Made by a program: the position numbers and the translations under genes. From DATCSE01 sp036568605 (lineage in GTDB: Bacteria; Pseudomonadota; Gammaproteobacteria; Burkholderiales; Burkholderiaceae_C), in the NCBI GenBank assembly GCA_036568605.1, contig DATCSE010000133.1, positions 1 to 11,708 on the forward strand: DNA of 11,708 nt, read 5' to 3'. Shown piece after piece: positions 7,690 to 11,708 of the stretch; position 1 is the stretch's first letter, and the number at the start of each line of letters is the position of its first letter. The notes beneath the pieces are model-generated. The model saw nothing but the letters and a program-made list of their open reading frames with translations, was not told where the DNA came from and did not search any database.

Positions 7690-8814
7690 TCATTGATCGT
7701 CGTCGCGGGCGCTGCCGTCGTCGGCGCCCGACGCGGCGGCGTCCTTGGCTTTCTTGTCGAGTGTCGCCTTCAACGATGTCAGGCTGTCGACGAGGCGCTC
7801 GGCCGGCACCGGGCGCGCGATCCGCAGCGCCGGCGGGAACAGGTGGTTCATGTACAGCTCTTCGCCGAGCTGGTCGGTGCGCTGCTCGTTGAACCACATC
7901 GTCACCGCGATGCCCGCGATCGCGCCGGCCGCGGCGAACCAGCGCAGCATGCGGTGCTTGGCCGGCTCGACCGCGAGCAGGTGGAAATACAGCGCGGCCG
8001 CGATGACGACGATCATGCCGACGAACGCGAAGTCGGTGAGCCACGTCCACGACAGCGAGAACGCCAGCACCGCCGGCACCGCGCCGACCGCGAGCAGCGC
8101 GATGCTGGAGAGCAGGAACACGCGCAAGTGCCAGCCGAAATGCGCCTGGTGCGTGAAGATCTTCGACAGCATCGCCCAAGCGCTGCACCAGATCGCCGCG
8201 CCCAGCACCGCGGTCAGCAGCATGTTGCCGAGCGCGCGGCCGAAGGCGTCGGGATCGGTTTCCAGGTAGGTGCTGAACGTCAGCCCGAGCACCAGCACGA
8301 CAGCGGCCACCGCGATCAGGCGCAGCCGCTTCGCGAGCGGCACGGCCGCGGCCAGCGCCTGCTCGGCCGCCAGCGGCTGGTCCGGCAGCCGGATGCGCAG
8401 GCGCGTGCGGCCCAGCGTGAGCTCGATCGGCGCGCCGCCCGGCCCGGTGTCGATCGCCACAGCCTCGAGCTCGCCGGCGCGCAGGTACTTGCGGCCGTGC
8501 TGCACGCCGTTGCGCGTCGCGCCGACCTCGAGCTCGAGCACCTGCTCGCGGCGCGTCAGCGTCAGGTGCGACGCGGCGACGTGCGTGTCGCCGAGCACGA
8601 TCTCGTTGTCCAGCGCGCGGCCGATGCGCAGCGGCCACGCGCCGATGGCGACGCTCTGCCGGACCTGGCCGTCGCGGTCCAGGATCTCGACCAGCGCGAC
8701 CGGCCCGGCGGCGACCGCCGGCGGCAGTGCCGCATCCAGCGCCGGCGGCGCCGAAGTCATCGTGCCCGGCCACTCGCCCGGCGCGCTGCTCGGCACGATG
8801 GTCAATGGATCCAT
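7690..8814 (-). CDS. FHA-domain multi-pass membrane protein
   Basis: This 374-aa protein has an N-terminal FHA-like domain (~40-144) followed by about five hydrophobic segments (~165-182, 197-217, 231-255, 262-281, 293-307). The C-terminal tail (~308-374) is charged and ends in an Asp/Lys/Ala-rich stretch. FHA hallmarks are Gly65-Arg66, His83 and Asn102-Gly103. The usual phosphothreonine-contacting Ser before the His appears to be Ala80 (V-A-A-S-H), so phosphopeptide binding is doubtful. The chosen start at 8814 has GAGG seven bases upstream and overlaps the end of the protease gene by 13 bases, suggesting translational coupling. A shorter start at 8760 lacks a good ribosome site. FHA domains normally dock phosphothreonine proteins. 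The specific role here is unknown, but signalling to the exported protease encoded just before it is a reasonable idea. Confidence 0.85.
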   Translation of the reverse strand: MDPLTIVPSSAPGEWPGTMTSAPPALDAALPPAVAAGPVALVEILDRDGQVRQSVAIGAWPLRIGRALDNEIVLGDTHVAASHLTLTRREQVLELEVGATRNGVQHGRKYLRAGELEAVAIDTGPGGAPIELTLGRTRLRIRLPDQPLAAEQALAAAVPLAKRLRLIAVAAVVLVLGLTFSTYLETDPDAFGRALGNMLLTAVLGAAIWCSAWAMLSKIFTHQAHFGWHLRVFLLSSIALLAVGAVPAVLAFSLSWTWLTDFAFVGMIVVIAAALYFHLLAVEPAKHRMLRWFAAAGAIAGIAVTMWFNEQRTDQLGEELYMNHLFPPALRIARPVPAERLVDSLTSLKATLDKKAKDAAASGADDGSARDDDQ

Positions 8815-10187
8815 CCGTAGGCCTCGAGGTAGTGGCGCGCGAGCCGCTGAGCGTTCGGGAAGCTCACCCCCTGCGCGTCGAAGCGGCCCTGCACGCCGGC
8901 GATCTTGTCGTCCAGCGTGGCGACCAGCACCGAGACGTCGTACAGCTGCGGCAGCTTCTTGTAGGCGCGCAGGCAGACCACGGCGCGCAGCGGCAGCCCG
9001 CCGCGGTCCACATAGTCCTCGCGGCACTGCGGCTTGGTCTGGTGCTCGGCGCGCAGCCGCATGAACGACTCGTTGCGGAAGCTCGCCGAATAACGCGCGG
9101 CGAAGCGCAGCGTGCCGAGCTTGCCGCCGTCGTAGGCCTCGTGGCGCACGCTGATCGCGCCGGTCGTGTAGTCGCCGACGAAGATGCGGGTGTCCATCAC
9201 GCAGTCGGAGCGCTCGAAGTCCAGCCCGCCGGTGCGCGACGGCTCGCTGGTGCCCCAGCAGCGCATGAACTGGTCGGTCGGCACCGGGACGTGGTAGCGC
9301 GGGTGCGTCGCCGCTTTCCAGCCCTGGGCGATGAAGCGGTCGGTCAGCGCGGCCTGGTGCAGCATCAGCTGATCGGTGACGATGCCGTAGGCCGCGGTCT
9401 TGATCGGCGCGGCGTCATGGCCGCGCGCCAGCAGCGTCGCCGCGAAGCTGGCCGGCACCAGGAAGCTGACCTGCTCCCCGTCGACGCGGCGCGCGACGTT
9501 GATGCCGATCACCTGGCCTTCCTGGTCCAGCGCCGGGCCGCCGCTCATGCCGCCGGACAGTGCGCCGCCGAAGAAGATCTGCGGATAGAAGCTGCGCCGC
9601 ACCAGCCCGTTGTAGTTGCCCTCGGTGACCGCGAAGCCCACGTCCAGCGGGTTGCCCAGCGAGTAGAGGCGCTCGCCCTGCGCGAGCGCGCGCGACTCGG
9701 GGCGGAAGTGCAGCGCATCGAAGGTCTTGCCGGCCGCGTCGCCGGCCTTCAGCAGCGCGAGGTCGTGCAGCACGTCGATCTGCAGGATCGCGACCGGCGC
9801 CTCGCGGCCGTCGGCGGTCACGTAGACCAGGTCGTGCCGGTCCGGCTTCAGCGCGGCCTCGCTGACGACATGGAAATTCGTGATGATGTGGCCGTCGCGC
9901 GAGACGAAGAAGCCCGAGCCCACCGAGGTCTGGCTGGCCTGGCCCTTCAGCAGCGTGCGGATCTGCACCAGCTGCGAACGGGCCTGCTCGTAGACGCGGC
10001 GTGCCGACAGCGAGACCGGTGCCGAGGCGATCTCGGCCGGGGCCGGCGCGGCCGAAGGGGACGGCGCACTGGCGGCGCTGGCCGCGCTCGCCGCCGCGGT
10101 GGGGCTGGCCTCGGGCGGCGTGGCACCCCACGCGAGCAGGGCAGGTGCCAGCAGCGCAGACGACAACAACAGCTGGCGAAGTTTCAT
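8802..10187 (-). CDS. Exported HtrA-like trypsin-fold serine protease
   Basis: This 461-aa protein starts with a signal peptide (~1-22, K-L-R then a Leu/Ala-rich core) and an Ala/Ser/Pro-rich linker to ~58. The S1C protease domain (~62-255) has the full triad: His106 in T-N-F-H-V-V, Asp142 in V-L-H-D-L-A-L-L and Ser215 in G-G-M-S-G-G-P. It has no recognisable PDZ domain. Instead a ~200-residue C-terminal region with four cysteines (310, 329, 388, 405) follows, which could form two disulfides in the periplasm. I do not recognise that region. Such proteases cut misfolded or signalling proteins outside the cytoplasm. The ATG at 10187 is chosen because the signal peptide begins there, although its ribosome site is weak. 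The gene heads a minus-strand cluster and overlaps the FHA membrane protein gene by 13 bases. Confidence 0.9.
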   Translation of the reverse strand: MKLRQLLLSSALLAPALLAWGATPPEASPTAAASAASAASAPSPSAAPAPAEIASAPVSLSARRVYEQARSQLVQIRTLLKGQASQTSVGSGFFVSRDGHIITNFHVVSEAALKPDRHDLVYVTADGREAPVAILQIDVLHDLALLKAGDAAGKTFDALHFRPESRALAQGERLYSLGNPLDVGFAVTEGNYNGLVRRSFYPQIFFGGALSGGMSGGPALDQEGQVIGINVARRVDGEQVSFLVPASFAATLLARGHDAAPIKTAAYGIVTDQLMLHQAALTDRFIAQGWKAATHPRYHVPVPTDQFMRCWGTSEPSRTGGLDFERSDCVMDTRIFVGDYTTGAISVRHEAYDGGKLGTLRFAARYSASFRNESFMRLRAEHQTKPQCREDYVDRGGLPLRAVVCLRAYKKLPQLYDVSVLVATLDDKIAGVQGRFDAQGVSFPNAQRLARHYLEAYGWIH

Positions 10188-10391
10188 TGCGATCGATTCT
10201 ACGAGGGGCGGTCCGTCGAAGGACTCGTCCAACCGCACAGTGTTCCACGCGATGCAATTCCTTCCTGTCGCCGTCGTTGCTTGCAATCGCTTTTCCGAAA
10301 TGTCGGGAAACAGAGGGCTACGGGGAGACCAGGGTTCGCGTCGCGGGGGAGCTTCGATAGAGTCGTTCTCCTATCAACGGAGAACGTGACG
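10188..10391. promoter_or_regulatory. Divergent intergenic region between protease and solute-binding protein genes
   Basis: This 204-base space must carry the promoters of both divergent genes. It is noticeably less GC-rich around 10255-10310 than the flanking genes. I could not fix convincing -35/-10 pairs on either strand. An imperfect inverted repeat at 10292-10310 (TTTCCGA, a 4-base loop AATG, then TCGGGAAA, with one bulged base) is a possible operator or small hairpin. A second hairpin, over the Shine-Dalgarno of the + strand gene, is listed separately. Confidence 0.5.
10364..10386 (+). promoter_or_regulatory. Hairpin covering the Shine-Dalgarno of the solute-binding protein gene
   Basis: CGTTCTCC (10364-10371) and GGAGAACG (10379-10386) are perfect reverse complements around a 7-base loop. 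GGAGA at 10379-10383 is the only good ribosome site for the ATG at 10392, eight bases on, so the stem would hide it in the mRNA. This suggests translational control, or chance; no larger riboswitch fold is evident. Confidence 0.55.
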
Positions 10392-11426
10392 ATGCAACGC
10401 CGTACCCTCATGACCGCCGCCGCGGCAGCCGCGGCGGTCGTGGCCCTGCCCCGATCGGCCTGGAGCCAGGGCCTGGAGAAGCCCAAGCTCACGATCGCGG
10501 TGGGCGGCAAGAACCTGCTGTACTACCTGCCGCTGACCATCGCCGAGAGCCTGGGCTACTTCAAGGCCGAAGGGCTGGACGTGACCATCGCCGACTTCGC
10601 CGGCGGCTCGCGCGCGCTGCAGGCGATGATTGGCGGCAGTGCCGACGTGGTCTCGGGCGCGTTCGAGCACACGATCAACATGCAGATCAAGGGCCAGCGG
10701 CTGCGCGCTTTCGTGCTGCAGGGGCGGGCGCCGCAGATCGTGCTGGGCATCAACCCGAAGACCGTGCCCAACTTCAAGTCGGTGACCGACCTCAAGGGCA
10801 AGAAACTGGGCGTCACCGCGCCGGGCTCCTCGACCAACGTGCTCGCGAACTTCGTGCTCGCGAAGGCCGGGCTGAAGCCCAGCGACGTCGCGATCATCGG
10901 CGTGGGCGCGGGCAGCGGCGCGGTCGCGGCGATGCGCTCGGGCCAGATCGATGCGATCAGCAACCTCGACCCGGTGATCACGCTGCTGCTGCGCTCGGGC
11001 GACCTGAAGGTCGTTTCCGACACGCGCATCGTCGCCGAGGCCGACAAGGTGTTCGGCGGCCCGATGCCGGCCGGCTGCCTGTATGCGCCGCAGAGCTTCC
11101 TCGAGAAGAACCCGGCGACCGCGCAGGCCTTGACCAACGCGATCGTGCGCGCCGACAAGTGGATCCAGACCGCCGGCGCGAGCGACATCATCAAGGCCGT
11201 GCCCGAGAGCTACCTGCTCGGCGACCGCGCGGTGTATGTCGATGCGTTCCTCGCCGCGAAGGGCGCGCTGTCGGCCGACGGCAGCATCCCCGAAGCCGGC
11301 GCCGAGACGGCGCGGCGCGCGCTCGCGAGCATCGACCCGGAAGTGGCCGGCGCGAAGGTCGACCTCCCGGCGATCTGGACCAACGAGTTCGTCAAGAAGG
11401 CGAACGCGAAGTACCCGCAGGGTTGA
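10392..11426 (+). CDS. NitT/TauT-type ABC transporter substrate-binding protein
   Basis: This 344-aa exported protein has a signal peptide of about 26 residues. It starts M-Q-R-R-T-L-M, which may be a twin-arginine signal, followed by an Ala/Val-rich core and a likely cut after A-W-S. The mature part is an NMT1/SsuA-like periplasmic binding fold. It shows a first beta strand L-T-I-A-V-G-G at 33-39, L-G-Y-F-K-A-E-G-L-D-V at 54-64, G-G-S-R-A-L-Q-A-M-I-G-G-S-A-D-V at 71-86 and D-L-K-G-K-K-L-G-V at 133-141, then P-G-S-S-T-N at 144-149. Relatives bind nitrate, taurine, alkanesulfonates, pyrimidine precursors or aromatic acids, and the ligand cannot be read from the sequence. The start is fixed by GGAGA at 10379-10383 and by the signal peptide. 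No permease or ATPase gene lies in the window on either side. Confidence 0.92.
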   Translation: MQRRTLMTAAAAAAAVVALPRSAWSQGLEKPKLTIAVGGKNLLYYLPLTIAESLGYFKAEGLDVTIADFAGGSRALQAMIGGSADVVSGAFEHTINMQIKGQRLRAFVLQGRAPQIVLGINPKTVPNFKSVTDLKGKKLGVTAPGSSTNVLANFVLAKAGLKPSDVAIIGVGAGSGAVAAMRSGQIDAISNLDPVITLLLRSGDLKVVSDTRIVAEADKVFGGPMPAGCLYAPQSFLEKNPATAQALTNAIVRADKWIQTAGASDIIKAVPESYLLGDRAVYVDAFLAAKGALSADGSIPEAGAETARRALASIDPEVAGAKVDLPAIWTNEFVKKANAKYPQG

Positions 11427-11461
11427 TCGGCGCGGCCCGCTCGGCTGTGGTCGCGCCGATC
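11425..11461. terminator. Candidate bidirectional terminator hairpin
   Basis: A perfect 10-bp inverted repeat, GATCGGCGCG (11425-11434) and CGCGCCGATC (11452-11461), flanks a 17-base loop. It begins within the stop codon of the solute-binding protein gene and ends 12 bases before the stop of the convergent minus-strand gene. There is no T-tract, so it is not a classical intrinsic terminator, but its place between convergent genes fits a 3' end hairpin. Confidence 0.55.
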
Positions 11462-11472
11462 GCGGACAGGGT

Positions 11473-11708
11473 TCAGACGTCGTTGGCGGCCAGGCTTGCG
11501 GGACCCCGGCCGCAGGCGCGCTGCCGATCCAGCCAGGCGACCGTTTCCATCACGTCGAGCTGATAGATCATGCGCGTGCGCTGGATGAACTGCACCAGCG
11601 GTCGGATGCCTTGCGCGGCCTTGTCGAACAGCTGGCGCTCGACGCGGCCCAGGCTCACGTCGGAACGGCATTCGGCTGCGGTCGTCGTGGACTCGGCGGC
11701 GAGCCGGA
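11473..11708 (-). CDS. C-terminal part of an unidentified protein
   Basis: The minus-strand frame is open from the right window edge to a TGA at 11473-11475, giving the last 77 full codons. The visible part contains V-S-L-G-R-V-E-R-Q-L-F-D-K, then I-R-P-L-V-Q-F-I-Q-R-T-R-M-I-Y-Q-L and M-E-T-V-A-W-L-D-R-Q-R, which look like amphipathic helices in a soluble protein. I do not recognise the family. The true start lies outside the window. A GTG at 11656-11658 is possible but unlikely as the start, because the frame continues upstream with good coding character. Confidence 0.6.
   Translation of the reverse strand, partial: RLAAESTTTAAECRSDVSLGRVERQLFDKAAQGIRPLVQFIQRTRMIYQLDVMETVAWLDRQRACGRGPASLAANDV

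Noticed and set aside
6158..10187. Functional link between the minus-strand protease/FHA genes and the CHAT fusion as one defence island
   Set aside because: Trypsin-like proteases and CHAT proteins do occur together in some conflict systems, but here they are on opposite strands, separated by two metabolic/membrane genes, and the protease is exported. Nothing in the sequence ties them together.
10188..10286. Longer start for the HtrA-like protease at 10286
   Set aside because: It would bury the signal peptide 33 residues inside the protein, while the ATG at 10187 starts exactly at a typical signal sequence.
8727..10391. In-frame upstream extension of the solute-binding protein ORF, giving 899 codons
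   Set aside because: The extension runs antisense to the protease gene, has shadow-like composition, and the signal peptide with a Shine-Dalgarno begins at 10392.
11210..11671. A 153-codon minus-strand frame overlapping the end of the solute-binding protein gene
   Set aside because: It overlaps a confident gene antisense. The other minus frame, open to the window edge and stopping at 11473, fits convergent gene spacing and has better codon character.

Overview
The window is very GC-rich bacterial DNA with almost every codon ending in G or C, and it is nearly fully coding. Gene content (a Tat-like NitT/TauT-type solute-binding protein, a PAQR/hemolysin III membrane protein, an HtrA-like protease) and a dispersed palindromic repeat with the core CTTCGACAAGCTCAG suggest a betaproteobacterium, most likely Burkholderiales (Rubrivivax/Methylibium/Leptothrix-like). 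This placement is inference from style and recall, not from a search.

Layout. Positions 1-99 hold the last 32 codons of an unrecognised + strand gene. After 60 bp, and behind a strong ribosome binding site, comes the dominant gene (160-5838, 1892 aa). It encodes one cytosolic polypeptide with two different alpha/beta-hydrolase domains (nucleophiles Ser304 and Ser684), an uncharacterised middle region, a CHAT caspase-like protease domain (His1418/Cys1456) and a C-terminal TPR-like helical region. This is the most notable object in the window: a likely sensor-protease-lipase/esterase fusion of the kind seen in bacterial conflict or programmed-response systems. Its biological role is not shown by the sequence.

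Positions 5839-6157 are non-coding between two convergent transcription units. They contain two copies of a long palindromic repeat; one copy has lost its right arm through a clean 18-bp deletion.

Positions 6158-10187 are four minus-strand genes, transcribed in this order: exported HtrA-like serine protease, FHA-domain multi-pass membrane protein (13 bp overlap with the protease gene), then after 94 bp a short-chain dehydrogenase and a hemolysin III/PAQR protein (4 bp apart). The first two probably work together at the inner membrane/periplasm. The last two look like a translationally coupled pair.

A 204-bp divergent intergenic region (10188-10391) precedes a + strand periplasmic ABC-transporter solute-binding protein (10392-11426). 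Its Shine-Dalgarno sequence lies inside a perfect 8-bp hairpin. A perfect 10-bp inverted repeat at its stop codon separates it from the C-terminal end of an unrecognised minus-strand gene (11473-11708) that runs off the window. No tRNA, rRNA, CRISPR array, insertion sequence or phage gene was seen.
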